This document shows, piece after piece, positions 45,912 through 54,465 of a stretch of 64,000 bases of DNA. Under the pieces are notes generated by a model. That model did not search any database and was not told the origin of the DNA. It was given only the letters and a program-made list of their open reading frames with translations. Position numbers and translations under genes: made by a program. Every line of letters begins with the position of its first letter. The stretch's first letter is position 1. This DNA is from Streptomyces sp. NBC_01446 (GTDB taxonomy: Bacteria > Actinomycetota > Actinomycetes > Streptomycetales > Streptomycetaceae), in the NCBI RefSeq assembly GCF_026340095.1, contig NZ_JAPEPO010000001.1, forward strand, positions 1,178,001 through 1,242,000, written 5' to 3'.

Positions 45912-46703
45912 TCAGGTCTGGTCCGGGTCCCCCTTGATCACCGCGAAGCGGGCGCCCTGCGGGTCGGTCAGCTTGGCGATGCGGCCGACGCCGGGCAGGT
46001 TCGTGGGCGCGAAGCGCACCTTACCGCCGAGCCCCTGGGTCCGGGCGGCGATCGCGTCGACGTCCGGCACATGGAAGTACGGCGACCAGTGCGCCCCGAT
46101 GTCGGACTCCGAAGGGTCGTCGCCCAGCGTGACCATGCCGCCGAACATGTCGTCCTCGCTCGTGCCGGCCGGGTTCACCGTCACATACGTGCCGCCGGGG
46201 AACGACACGTCGAACGTGCCCCAGCCGAGCACCGAGCCGTAGAAGTCCTTCGCCGCTGCGACGTCCGGGGTGTACAGCTCGATCCAGTTGAGCGAGCCGT
46301 CGTCGGTGGCGAGATCCAGGCCCTTGTTCCGTCCTGGCTGCCAGAGGCCGAACGTCGCCCCCGCGGGATCGGCGATGACGGCCATGCGGCCCAGGTCCAA
46401 CACATCCATGGTCTGGAACGGCGCGGATCCGCCGGCCCGCTCGGCTGCCTTCACGGTCGCGTCCGCGTCCTGCGTCTGGAAATAGACGGTCCAGGACGGC
46501 GGGCCCTGGTCGGGCGTGACCTGCACACCGCCAGCGACGCTCCTGCCGTCCAGCTGGAACAGGCCGTAGCCGCCGACCTCGGGGCCGCCCGTCTGGAACT
46601 GCCAGCCGAAGAGTCCGCTGTAGAAGGAGACGGCGGCGTCGAGATCCGGGGTTCCGAGATCCAGCCAGTTCGGCGAGCCGTCGACGAAACGGGTGGTGAG
46701 CAT
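45912..46703 (-). CDS. VOC family protein (two glyoxalase/bleomycin-resistance-like domains)
   Basis: A 263-residue protein made of two vicinal-oxygen-chelate domains (about residues 8-125 and 140-260). Each begins like PNWLDLGTPDLDAAVSFYSGLFGW or LNWIELYTPDVAAAKDFYGSVLGW. It resembles the Streptomyces hydroxylase-like or antibiotic-resistance VOC proteins. Metal ligands cannot be assigned confidently and the substrate is unknown. GAGGAGGG lies just before the ATG. It diverges from the GH64 gene. Confidence 0.87.
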   Translation of the reverse strand: MLTTRFVDGSPNWLDLGTPDLDAAVSFYSGLFGWQFQTGGPEVGGYGLFQLDGRSVAGGVQVTPDQGPPSWTVYFQTQDADATVKAAERAGGSAPFQTMDVLDLGRMAVIADPAGATFGLWQPGRNKGLDLATDDGSLNWIELYTPDVAAAKDFYGSVLGWGTFDVSFPGGTYVTVNPAGTSEDDMFGGMVTLGDDPSESDIGAHWSPYFHVPDVDAIAARTQGLGGKVRFAPTNLPGVGRIAKLTDPQGARFAVIKGDPDQT

Positions 46704-47004
46704 GGTGCCCTCCTCGTTGAGGGTGCCCCCCTTGCAGGGGTCCCGCTGTCTGCCTCACCGAGTCTGGCACCGCCCACTGACAATGGCCGTTCCAAACGCC
46801 GCCACCGCCCCGGACGGCCGCCTGGCCGACGCCGAGCCACCGCGGCCATCGCCCGGTCACCGCCCACCCATCGCCTCAGCCACCCCGTCAGCCACCGCCA
46901 AGAGTTGAACGGTCCACAGAAATGGGAGCGCTCCCCGTCACAAGTCTTGACCCGTCGCGCCGCACTCGCAACAGTAGGGCTCCCCCACACATCAGGAGTC
47001 CTCC
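46704..47004. other. divergent region between VOC and GH64 genes
   Basis: About 300 nt without a gene. The part near 46760-46800 has promoter-like ATTGTCA for the VOC gene on the minus strand. The CebR-type palindrome lies toward the GH64 gene. Confidence 0.4.
46923..46936. promoter_or_regulatory. CebR-type operator
   Basis: TGGGAGCGCTCCCC differs at one base from the 14-bp CebR palindrome TGGGAGCGCTCCCA known in Streptomyces, and contains a perfect 12-bp core. It is 68 nt upstream of the beta-glucanase start. Confidence 0.75.
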
Positions 47005-48231
47005 GTGATATCGCGCAGACTGTTCCTGACCGGCGCCGCCACGGCCGCCACCGCACTCACCTACCCGGCCTGGGGCAGCGCCCTCAGCCCGGAGGCCAAG
47101 GCGGCACCCGCCACCTGCGAACTCGCCCTGCAGAACACGTCGTTGCCCGGCACCGTGCGCGCCTACGTCACCGGCCACGAGCAGGGCACCGACCGCTGGG
47201 TGCTGCTCAAGCCCGACGGCGGGGTGTACCACCCCGACTCACCGGCCGCGCCGCAGACCCCGCTGCCCGTCGACTGCGCCATCCCCCTGGGCGCCGCGGG
47301 TTCGGCGCCGAAGGTCCTGACGCTCCCTCAGATGTACGGCGCCCGCGTCTACTTCGTACGCGACAACACGCTCGACTTCTTCCTCAACCCGGGCCCCTCG
47401 CTCGTCGAGCCGGCCTTCGCGACCTCCGCCGACGCGAACTACGGGAAGACCTGGTCGTTCTGCGAATTCACCTTCAACTCCGACCAGTTGTACGCGAACA
47501 TCAGCTACGTCGACCTGGTGACCGCCCTGCCCATCGGCCTGACCCTGGAGGGCGACGCCACGCACACCGTCGCGCCGCTCCCGGACGGCGCCGTGGAGAA
47601 GATCGCCGCGGATCTCGCGGCCCAGACCGCCAAGGACGGGCAGCCCTGGGACAAGCTCGTCATCCGCGGCGGCGACGGCAAGGTCCTGCGCGTCATCTCG
47701 CCGCAGAACCTGATGGCCCCGTACTTCGACCGCCCCGACCAGATGCCGTTCAGGGACGTCTGGGACAGCTACGTCGACCAGGTCTGGGAGAAGTACCGCA
47801 CGACCGACCTGAAGATCGACCTCCAGGGCGGCCGGGGTGTGTTCACCGGTCGCGTCAGCGGCGACACGCTCACCTTCAACGGCGGGCACAGCTTCCCCAA
47901 GCCCGCCTCGAAGGACATCTTCACCTGCAATCACGGCCCGTTCACCAACAACCCGGGCGACCCGGACGACAAGAAGGGCCTCCTCGCCCGTCTCGCCGCC
48001 GGGTTCAACCGGAGCATCATGCTGACCCACCCCGAGCAGCCGAACGGCACCACGACGGCCGACTACTACCAGGGCGACGTCACCAACCACTGGTCGCGGG
48101 TCGTGCACGCCAACTCGCCCATCGGGTACGCCTTCCCGTACGACGACGTGCGTCCCGACGGGCAGCCCGACGTGTCCGGCGCGGCGCACGACGGGAATCC
48201 GCGGCGCTTCACCGTCAGCGTCGGATCGTAG
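47005..48231 (+). CDS. secreted beta-1,3-glucanase, GH64 family
   Basis: A 408-residue exported glycoside hydrolase that cuts beta-1,3-glucans such as laminarin or fungal walls, releasing pentasaccharides in known family members. The N terminus ISRRLFLTGAATAATALTYPA is a twin-arginine signal peptide. The thaumatin-like barrel carries VRAYVTGHEQGTDRWVLLKPDGG and the acidic catalytic region SFCEFTFNSDQLYANISYVDLVTALPIG. The C-terminal domain includes FTCNHGPFTNN. AGGAG 7 nt before GTG fixes the start. A CebR-type operator upstream suggests repression lifted by cello-oligosaccharides. Confidence 0.9.
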   Translation: MISRRLFLTGAATAATALTYPAWGSALSPEAKAAPATCELALQNTSLPGTVRAYVTGHEQGTDRWVLLKPDGGVYHPDSPAAPQTPLPVDCAIPLGAAGSAPKVLTLPQMYGARVYFVRDNTLDFFLNPGPSLVEPAFATSADANYGKTWSFCEFTFNSDQLYANISYVDLVTALPIGLTLEGDATHTVAPLPDGAVEKIAADLAAQTAKDGQPWDKLVIRGGDGKVLRVISPQNLMAPYFDRPDQMPFRDVWDSYVDQVWEKYRTTDLKIDLQGGRGVFTGRVSGDTLTFNGGHSFPKPASKDIFTCNHGPFTNNPGDPDDKKGLLARLAAGFNRSIMLTHPEQPNGTTTADYYQGDVTNHWSRVVHANSPIGYAFPYDDVRPDGQPDVSGAAHDGNPRRFTVSVGS

Positions 48232-48243
48232 GTCCCGGACGGC

Positions 48244-49833
48244 TCATGCCCCGGCGTCCTCGCGGATGAGCTCTGCCGCCTTCTCCGCGAGGGCGACGGT
48301 CGGGGCGTGGGTGTGGCCGCGGGTGATGCGCGGCATCACTGAGGCGTCGACGACGCGCAGGGCCTCGACGCCCCTGACCCGCAGGCGCGGGTCCGTCACC
48401 GAGCTCTCGTCGGCGCCCATGCGGCAGGTGCCGACGGGGTGGTAGAGCGTCTCGGCGCCCGCGCGGATCATCTGCGCGAGCTCCTCGTCGCCGACGGCCC
48501 CCGGGTACGGCCCGAGGGGCCCGTCGGTGTACGGGGCGAGCGACTTGGCCGCGAGGAGTTCCTCGGCGCGGCGCACTCCGGCCATCAGCGTGCGCAGGTC
48601 CTCGTCGCGGGCGAGATATCCGGGGTCGATCAGGGGCCGCGCCGAGGCGTCCGCCCCGCCCGGGGTGATGCGGCCCTCGCTCGCGGGCTGGAGCAGGACG
48701 ACGCCGATCGTGATGCCGTGCTCGACGGGCGGGGTGAGCCCGTGGTTGACGAACGGCACCGGCGCGTAGATCAACTCGATGTCGGGGGCGGCCAGTTCGG
48801 GGCGTGTCCTGATGAAGGCGACCGCCTCTCCGACGTTCGACGTGAGCGGTCCGCGGCCGGCCAGGAGGAAGCGGCCGACATTGGCGAGGGAGTCCGCGCC
48901 GGTGAGGGTGACGGGCCGGGGGCAGCGCATCGTGACGGCGAAGGAGAGATGGTCCTGGAGGTGGCGGCCGACATCGGAGGACTCGACCCGGACGTCGATC
49001 CCGGCCTCGGCGAGCTGTTCGGGGTCACCGACGCCCGCCTGCTGGAGCAGTTGCGGTGAACCGATCGCGCCCGCGCTGAGGATCACCTCACGGCGGGCGC
49101 GCAGGATGCCGGGGACTCCTTCGGCGACGACGCCGGCCACGCGGGTGCCGTCGAAGTCGAGGCGTGTGACCCGGGCGTCGGTGTGGATGTGCAGGTTGGG
49201 CCTGCGCGCGGCAGGTTTCAGATAGCCGTCGGCCGCGCTCCACCGGCGGCCGCGGCGCTGGTTGAGCGGGGTGAGCGCGAAGCCGCCGTGGTCCTCGTGG
49301 TTCAGCTCCGGCAGCTCGCGCAGCCCCGCGCCGCGGCAGGCGTCGAGGAAGGCGGACGTCGTCACGTTCGGGTCGCGGGGCGGGGAGATCCACAGCGGGC
49401 CCTGGGTGCCGTGCGGGGAGTCTGCGTTCCGGGTGCCCGCCCAGCGTTCGGCGCGCTGGAAGTAGCGCGCGAGCTGGTCGTACGACCACTCCTCGCCGGC
49501 CGCCTCGCCCCACGCGTCGTAGTCGTCGCGGTGGCCGCGCACCCACATCATGGCGTTCATCGAGGAGGATCCGCCGAGTGTGTGGCCGCGCGGCCAGTAC
49601 AGCTCGCGGCCGTCGAGCGCGGACTGCTTGGACGTCGAGTAGTCCCAGTCGTACGGCGTCCTGAACAGCTTCGGGAACGCCGCCGGGATGCGGATCTCGG
49701 TTTTGCGGTCGCGCGGGCCCGACTCGACGAGCGCGACGCGCACGGCCGGATCCTCCGACAGCCGCGCGGCCAGCACACAGCCGGCCGACCCGGCCCCGAC
49801 GATGACGTAGTCGTACCCGCTGTCCTTGCTCAA
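48244..49833 (-). CDS. GMC family FAD-dependent oxidoreductase (choline dehydrogenase-like)
   Basis: A 529-residue flavoenzyme oxidising an alcohol. The ADP-binding motif YDYVIVGAGSAGCVLAARL is at residues 7-25, GMC signature 1 is PRGHTLGGSSSMNAMMWVRG and signature 2 is SAGAIGSPQLLQQAGVG. The active-site pair appears in YHPVGTCRMG and THAPTVALAE. TTG at 49833 is used, with GGAG 6 nt upstream. It lies 95 nt downstream of the sulfur operon on the same strand, so it could be its last gene or independent. The substrate is unknown. Confidence 0.88.
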   Translation of the reverse strand: MSKDSGYDYVIVGAGSAGCVLAARLSEDPAVRVALVESGPRDRKTEIRIPAAFPKLFRTPYDWDYSTSKQSALDGRELYWPRGHTLGGSSSMNAMMWVRGHRDDYDAWGEAAGEEWSYDQLARYFQRAERWAGTRNADSPHGTQGPLWISPPRDPNVTTSAFLDACRGAGLRELPELNHEDHGGFALTPLNQRRGRRWSAADGYLKPAARRPNLHIHTDARVTRLDFDGTRVAGVVAEGVPGILRARREVILSAGAIGSPQLLQQAGVGDPEQLAEAGIDVRVESSDVGRHLQDHLSFAVTMRCPRPVTLTGADSLANVGRFLLAGRGPLTSNVGEAVAFIRTRPELAAPDIELIYAPVPFVNHGLTPPVEHGITIGVVLLQPASEGRITPGGADASARPLIDPGYLARDEDLRTLMAGVRRAEELLAAKSLAPYTDGPLGPYPGAVGDEELAQMIRAGAETLYHPVGTCRMGADESSVTDPRLRVRGVEALRVVDASVMPRITRGHTHAPTVALAEKAAELIREDAGA

Positions 49834-49928
49834 CTCGACTCCAGGTGTCGGTGGTTGGGGCTATGCAGTGATCCCCGCCGTCCCTGGAGGTGTACACCCG
49901 CGATGTACTCCTCGATAGGTCCTTCGCA

Positions 49929-51011
49929 CTACCCCCTCACCACCCCCAACGCAGGCAGGACCGTCTCGGCCACCCGGTACGCCTCCTCCAGGAGCGGGTT
50001 ACCGGACAGGATGAACGTGTCGACGCCCAGGTCCTGGTACTCCTTGAGACGTTCGACGACCTGGGCCGCCGATCCGACGACCGCCGTGCCGGGTCCCGGA
50101 CGGAACAGGCTCATGCCGGGCCAGAGGTTCGGATGGGTCTCCAGCTCGCGCGCCCTGGCCGGGACGCGGCCGCCGTGCTGGCGGAACTGCCGCTGCCAGC
50201 CGACCCCGTCCTCGCCCGCGCGCTCGCCGAGCTGCCGCCGGTACGTGGCCTCGGAGGTGACGTCGAGGAGCCGGTCGGCGGCGGCCCATGCCTCGTCCTC
50301 GGTGTCGCGGACGATGAGATGGAGGCGCAGGCCGATGCGCAGGGTGCGACCGTGGACGGCGGCGCGCTCGCGGACGCGGTCGAGCTTCTCCTTGAGCAGG
50401 TGGGGAGGCTCGCCCCAGGTGAGGTAGACGTCGACGTGTTCGGCGGCCATCTCGATGCCCGGCGCGGACGAGCCGCCGAACCAGAGCGGGACGTGCGGGT
50501 CCTGGACAGGCTTCAGGTCACGGAAGGAGGCGCCGGCGTCTTTGAGGTCGTAGAAGCGGCCCTTGTGGTCGAAGATCTCGCCGGCGGTGAGGCGCTTCAC
50601 GATCGACCAGTACTCGGCGCTCAGTTCGTAGCGCTCGTCGTGCTCGACGTGGAGGCCGTACTCCTGGAGGGACTTCGTCGAGCCGTTGACGACGTTGAAG
50701 CGCAGACGGCCGCCGAAGAGCGTGTCGAAGCTCAGCGCCATCTTCGCGAGGAGCGTCGGCGAGATCAGGCCGGGGTGGACCGCGAGGAGCGGTTTGAACG
50801 CCGTGCTTGTCGAGGCCGCGAGCGCGCTGCCCAGGGGCCAGACGTCATACAGGTCCGTGGCCAGCAACGCGCCGGAGAAGCCGAGGCGCTCGACGGTTCC
50901 TGCGAGGCCGCTGAGGTAGCCGAGGTCGACCTGCCTTCGGCCTTCCGGCTCCCAGGGGTAGGCGCCCTCGCGCGGGATGATGTACCAGAGGACTTCGGGT
51001 GCGGCGGCCAT
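49929..51011 (-). CDS. LLM class FMN-dependent monooxygenase (SsuD-like, altered active site)
   Basis: A 360-residue TIM-barrel flavin monooxygenase closely resembling alkanesulfonate monooxygenase SsuD (shared PLWFGGSSAPGIEMAAEHVDVYLTWGEPP, RIGLRLHLIVRDTEDEAW and LEEAYR). Against E. coli SsuD, Arg226/His228 (LRLH) and Arg297 (FRPGPGT) are kept. The Tyr331-Pro-His333 trio reads Asn-Pro-Leu (LSGNPLLEEAYR), and the position of Cys54 seems to be Tyr. It therefore probably cleaves a C-S bond in something other than a simple alkanesulfonate. No separate flavin reductase gene is adjacent. It is last in the operon, 5 nt after the preceding stop. Confidence 0.85.
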   Translation of the reverse strand: MAAAPEVLWYIIPREGAYPWEPEGRRQVDLGYLSGLAGTVERLGFSGALLATDLYDVWPLGSALAASTSTAFKPLLAVHPGLISPTLLAKMALSFDTLFGGRLRFNVVNGSTKSLQEYGLHVEHDERYELSAEYWSIVKRLTAGEIFDHKGRFYDLKDAGASFRDLKPVQDPHVPLWFGGSSAPGIEMAAEHVDVYLTWGEPPHLLKEKLDRVRERAAVHGRTLRIGLRLHLIVRDTEDEAWAAADRLLDVTSEATYRRQLGERAGEDGVGWQRQFRQHGGRVPARARELETHPNLWPGMSLFRPGPGTAVVGSAAQVVERLKEYQDLGVDTFILSGNPLLEEAYRVAETVLPALGVVRG

Positions 51012-51016
51012 GGCGT

Positions 51017-51883
51017 TCAGGCCGCCTTTCGCGCCACGGCGTGGGCGACCGTGACGGGGTGCTCGATGAAGCCGGTGCGGTGGAAGATGTCCGCGCCCTG
51101 CTGCTGTTCGGCGAGGAACTCGTCCGTGACCGCCTCGATGCGCCACGGCAGCGCGCGCAGTGCGGTCTCCCAGTCGTCGGCGGTGCCGCCCTGGTGCTCG
51201 GCGGCGATCTCGGCGGCCTCGCGCGGGTTCTCCTTCGCCCAGTCGTCGGCGCGCTGGAGTGCGCGGGTCAGGGCGTCGATCACCTCGGGGCGCTGCTCGG
51301 CCAGGTCGCGGCGGGTGAAGAAGACGGAACGGTCGGAGATGACGTCGCCGGTGCGGACGACGACACGGACGCCTCCGGTGCGCAGGGCGGCGACGAGCTG
51401 GGCGCCCTGCGCGACCCAGGCGGTGATCTCGCCGGAGCGCAGCAGCTTCTCGCTGTTCTCGTCGCCGCGGACCGGGGTGATGTGGGAGGCGTACGAGAGT
51501 CCCGCGTCGTCCAGGGCCTTGGCGATGAGGTGGGTCTGCCACGAGCCGATGGCGAGGTGGACGGTGCCGCCCTTGAGGTCGGCGACCGTGCGGACCGGGC
51601 TGTCCTCCGGGACGAGGAGCGCGCCGTGGTCGGGGCGGGGCGCCGAGACGGCCGTGTAGACGATGTCGTGGCCGGCGGCCTGGGCGGTGACAGGCGGGGT
51701 CGACCCGGTGCCGCCGAAGTCGATGACGCCCTGGGTCAGCAGTTCGCCGGTGCGGACGCCGTTGACGTAGGAGTGGAAGACGGCGCTCTCACCGACGGCG
51801 GCCAGCTCCTGCTGCGCGAAGTCCAGGCGCGAGAGGTAGTAGAGCGACGGATTGCTGTTGTGGACACCGATGATGACGGTCAT
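51017..51883 (-). CDS. SsuA/NMT1-like substrate-binding protein lacking a signal peptide
   Basis: A 288-residue periplasmic-binding-protein type II fold. LLTQGVIDFGGTGSTPPVTAQAAGHD, LVPEDSPVRTVADLKGGTVHLAIGS and LRSGEITAWVAQGAQL follow SsuA/NMT1 domains. The protein starts directly with the first beta strand (MTVIIGVHNSNPSLYYL), with no signal peptide or lipobox, so it appears cytoplasmic. Its start abuts the SsuB stop with no gap. It may bind a sulfur compound inside the cell or be an enzyme with this fold, like DszB, though it has Asn-Pro where DszB has its Cys-Pro. Confidence 0.75.
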   Translation of the reverse strand: MTVIIGVHNSNPSLYYLSRLDFAQQELAAVGESAVFHSYVNGVRTGELLTQGVIDFGGTGSTPPVTAQAAGHDIVYTAVSAPRPDHGALLVPEDSPVRTVADLKGGTVHLAIGSWQTHLIAKALDDAGLSYASHITPVRGDENSEKLLRSGEITAWVAQGAQLVAALRTGGVRVVVRTGDVISDRSVFFTRRDLAEQRPEVIDALTRALQRADDWAKENPREAAEIAAEHQGGTADDWETALRALPWRIEAVTDEFLAEQQQGADIFHRTGFIEHPVTVAHAVARKAA

Positions 51884-52603
51884 TCAGATCACTCCGGATT
51901 CTGCGGGGGTGCGGCTGTGGACGCCGAGATCGGCGAGGAGGCGCCGGCGGAGGGCGGCGAAGGCGGGGTCCCCGGGGTCGCGGGGGTGGTCGACGCCGAC
52001 GGGTTCGTCGGTGACGAGGCGCCCGTCGCGCAGGACGCAGACGCGGTCCGCGAGGCGTACGGCCTCGTCGACGTCGTGGGTGACGAGGAGGACGGCCGGC
52101 CGGTGCGCGCGGCAGAGCTCGCCGACCAGGTCCTGCATCTTGAGGCGGGTCAGGGCGTCCAGGGCGGCGAACGGCTCGTCCAGCAGGAGGAGTTCGGGTT
52201 CGCGCACGAGGGCCCGGGCGAGCGCGACGCGCTGGGCCTCGCCGCCGGAGAGCGTGGCGGGCCAGGCGTCCGCGTGGCGTTCGAGGCCGACCTCCGACAG
52301 GGCCTTGAGTCCGCGTGCGGACTGCCCGCGCGGCAGCGCGACCGTCACGTTGGCGAGGACCTTCTTGGACGGTACGAGGCGTGGTTCCTGGAAGACGATC
52401 GTGCGGGCCTCCGGGACGAGGACTTCTCCCCCGTCGGCCCCGTCGAGCGCGCCGAGGATGCGCAGGAGCGTCGTCTTGCCGCTGCCGCTGGCGCCGAGCA
52501 GGGCGACGAACTCGCCCCGGTGGATGGTGAGATCGAGCCCGTCGAGGACGGCGCGGTCACCGAAGGCGCGGCGCAGGCCGGTGATGCTGACCGCTGTGCT
52601 CAT
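51884..52603 (-). CDS. ssuB: ABC transporter ATP-binding protein (sulfonate/nitrate/taurine type)
   Basis: A 239-residue ATPase powering organosulfur import. Walker A is GASGSGKTT, the Q-loop is in TIVFQEPRLVPSKKV, the signature is LSGGEAQRVALARAL, Walker B is LLLDEPFAALD and the switch His is in LLVTHDVDEAVRL. The MTVIFQEPRL-like sequence and small size fit the SsuB/TauB group. Its ATG overlaps the permease stop by 4 nt (ATGA). Substrate is inferred from operon context. Confidence 0.9.
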   Translation of the reverse strand: MSTAVSITGLRRAFGDRAVLDGLDLTIHRGEFVALLGASGSGKTTLLRILGALDGADGGEVLVPEARTIVFQEPRLVPSKKVLANVTVALPRGQSARGLKALSEVGLERHADAWPATLSGGEAQRVALARALVREPELLLLDEPFAALDALTRLKMQDLVGELCRAHRPAVLLVTHDVDEAVRLADRVCVLRDGRLVTDEPVGVDHPRDPGDPAFAALRRRLLADLGVHSRTPAESGVI

Positions 52604-53460
52604 CGGGCGGCCCCCTGTACGGCGCGGCGCCACGGCATGAGTCCGCGTTCGAGGAGCCGTACGACCCCGTCGGCGATCAGGCCGAGCAGGCCGTAGACGA
52701 GGATGCAGACGGCCAGGATGTCGGTGCGCGCGTAGCTCTGCGCCTGGGACATGAGGTAGCCGATGCCGGCCGTGGCGTTGATCTCCTCGGCGGCGATGAG
52801 CGCGATGACGCTGAGGGTCATCGACAGGCGCAGGCCCGCGAGCAGCGACGGCAGGGCGCCGGGCAGGACGACCTCCCCGACGATGCCGAGCCTGCTCATG
52901 CCGAAGCTGCGCATGGCCTCGACGAGTTTGCGGTCGGTGTTGCGGACGCCGCTGGACGTGGAGACGTACATGGGGAAGGTGGTGGCGACGGCGATGAGGA
53001 GGATCTTCGCGGTCTCGTTGATGCCGAACCAGACCATGAACAGCGGCACGAGGGACAGGAACGGGATGGTGCGCAGGGTCTGCAGGGAGGAGTCGAGGAG
53101 CTCGTCCCCCAGCCGCGTGAAGCCGGTCGTGATGCCGAGGGTGAGGCCGGTGACGAGCCCGAGGGCGAGGCCGAGTCCGGAGCGGGTGAGGGAGGTCGTG
53201 AGCGCGTCGGGCAGCTGGCCGTTCCCCCACAACTCACCGACCGCATCGACGACTTGGGGTGGTGAGGCGAGGACATCGGGAGTCAGCAGGCCCGTCGCGG
53301 ACGCCACCCACCACAAAACGAGGAGGACGACAGGCCCGAGGGCCCTCACGGTGACGGAGTAGGCGCGGGGACGGTGCCTGCCGGACGGCGGGCGCGGGGT
53401 GACGAGACCGTGCGGTGCCGCCTGTTCCGTGCTCCGCGCCCGCCGGTCGGTGAGCGTCAC
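52600..53460 (-). CDS. ssuC: ABC transporter permease (sulfonate/taurine type)
   Basis: A 286-residue integral membrane permease with six hydrophobic helices. The cytoplasmic coupling loop with the EAA-like motif is AMRSFGMSRLGIVGEVVLPGALPSLLAGLRL. LGIVIGIPLG-like LGLALGLVTGLTLGITTG and IPFLSLVPLFMVWFGINETAKI are SsuC/TauC hallmarks. GTG at 53460 overlaps the SsuA stop by 4 nt. An N-terminal 35-residue hydrophilic extension precedes helix 1. Confidence 0.9.
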   Translation of the reverse strand: MTLTDRRARSTEQAAPHGLVTPRPPSGRHRPRAYSVTVRALGPVVLLVLWWVASATGLLTPDVLASPPQVVDAVGELWGNGQLPDALTTSLTRSGLGLALGLVTGLTLGITTGFTRLGDELLDSSLQTLRTIPFLSLVPLFMVWFGINETAKILLIAVATTFPMYVSTSSGVRNTDRKLVEAMRSFGMSRLGIVGEVVLPGALPSLLAGLRLSMTLSVIALIAAEEINATAGIGYLMSQAQSYARTDILAVCILVYGLLGLIADGVVRLLERGLMPWRRAVQGAAR

Positions 53461-54455
53461 GACATCTTCTCCACGTCGATGAGGTGTGCCGCGACATCGA
53501 CCTTCGTCTTGGTCACCTTCTGATCGGCGTAGAACCGGGCGACCTCCTCGAAGCGCTTGATGTCGGCGTCGGTGATCGGCTCGACGGTGCCGCCCTCGGC
53601 GGTGAACCCGGTCTGGATGCGCCTGGCTTCACCGGTTACGGCCTGCGGTCCGGCGTCGGTGTTCACGTTCAGATAGGCGGCCGGGTCCTTCTTCTCCTTG
53701 ACACTGCCCTCGTGGAGGTAGGCGTAGAGCGCCTTGACGACCTCGGGGTGCTTGTCGGCGAAGCCCGTACGGACGGCGTTCAGGCTGTAGTTGTCGGAGC
53801 CGATCTCCTTGCCGTCGGCGATGAACTCCGCTTTCCCGCTGCCGAGTTCGGCCACCGCGTACGTCGACCAGACCGCCCAGGCGTCGACCTTGCCGGTGTT
53901 GAAGACGGCGGCGGTCTGGTCGGGGCGGAGGTAGACGCGCTCGACCTTGCCGGCCGGGATGTGGTGGTCGGCCAGGGCCTTGAGGAGCAGGTACTCGCCG
54001 GTGCCGCCCTGATTGACGGCGACCTTCTTGCCGACGAGGTCCTCGATCTTCTCGATCCCGGAGCCCTTCTTGGCGAGGATGCCCTCGCCGACCGGGTCGG
54101 GGGCCGTAGCGGTGAAGAACTTGAAGCCGGGGGTCTGGGCGAGCGAGGTGATGCCCGAGGTGATCGAGCCGGTCGCGATGTCGAGCTGGTCAGCGTTCAT
54201 CGCCTGAGCCGCGGGAGCGAACGGACCGGCGCTGCCCGTCCATTCGACCTTGGCGTGCACCGTGGCGAGCGCCTTGGCGAGGGAGCCGTCCTTCTTGCCG
54301 AGGGCGAGGACTCCGGAGTTCCCGGGGTCGGGGATGCGGACGGTGACCTCGGCCGCAGCGCCGGAACCGGAGTCCGCCTCGGACGTGCCGCAGCCGGCGA
54401 CGGCCGTGAGCGCGGCGAGTGCGGCGAGCGCCGACAGGGTCTTCGGGATACGCAT
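53457..54455 (-). CDS. ssuA: ABC transporter substrate-binding lipoprotein (sulfonate type)
   Basis: A 332-residue extracytoplasmic solute receptor. A lipoprotein signal peptide ends at LTAVAGC (lipobox, Cys at about residue 22), so it is membrane-anchored. ILAKKGSGIEKIEDLVGKKVAV, LADHHIPAGKVERVYLRPDQTAAVF and VDAWAVWSTYAVAEL are typical of SsuA-family sulfonate receptors. It is 10 nt downstream of the DszB-like gene and overlaps the permease gene. The bound compound is probably an organosulfonate or sulfinate; nitrate or taurine receptors share the fold. Confidence 0.9.
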   Translation of the reverse strand: MRIPKTLSALAALAALTAVAGCGTSEADSGSGAAAEVTVRIPDPGNSGVLALGKKDGSLAKALATVHAKVEWTGSAGPFAPAAQAMNADQLDIATGSITSGITSLAQTPGFKFFTATAPDPVGEGILAKKGSGIEKIEDLVGKKVAVNQGGTGEYLLLKALADHHIPAGKVERVYLRPDQTAAVFNTGKVDAWAVWSTYAVAELGSGKAEFIADGKEIGSDNYSLNAVRTGFADKHPEVVKALYAYLHEGSVKEKKDPAAYLNVNTDAGPQAVTGEARRIQTGFTAEGGTVEPITDADIKRFEEVARFYADQKVTKTKVDVAAHLIDVEKMS

Positions 54456-54465
54456 GACGGGGTCC

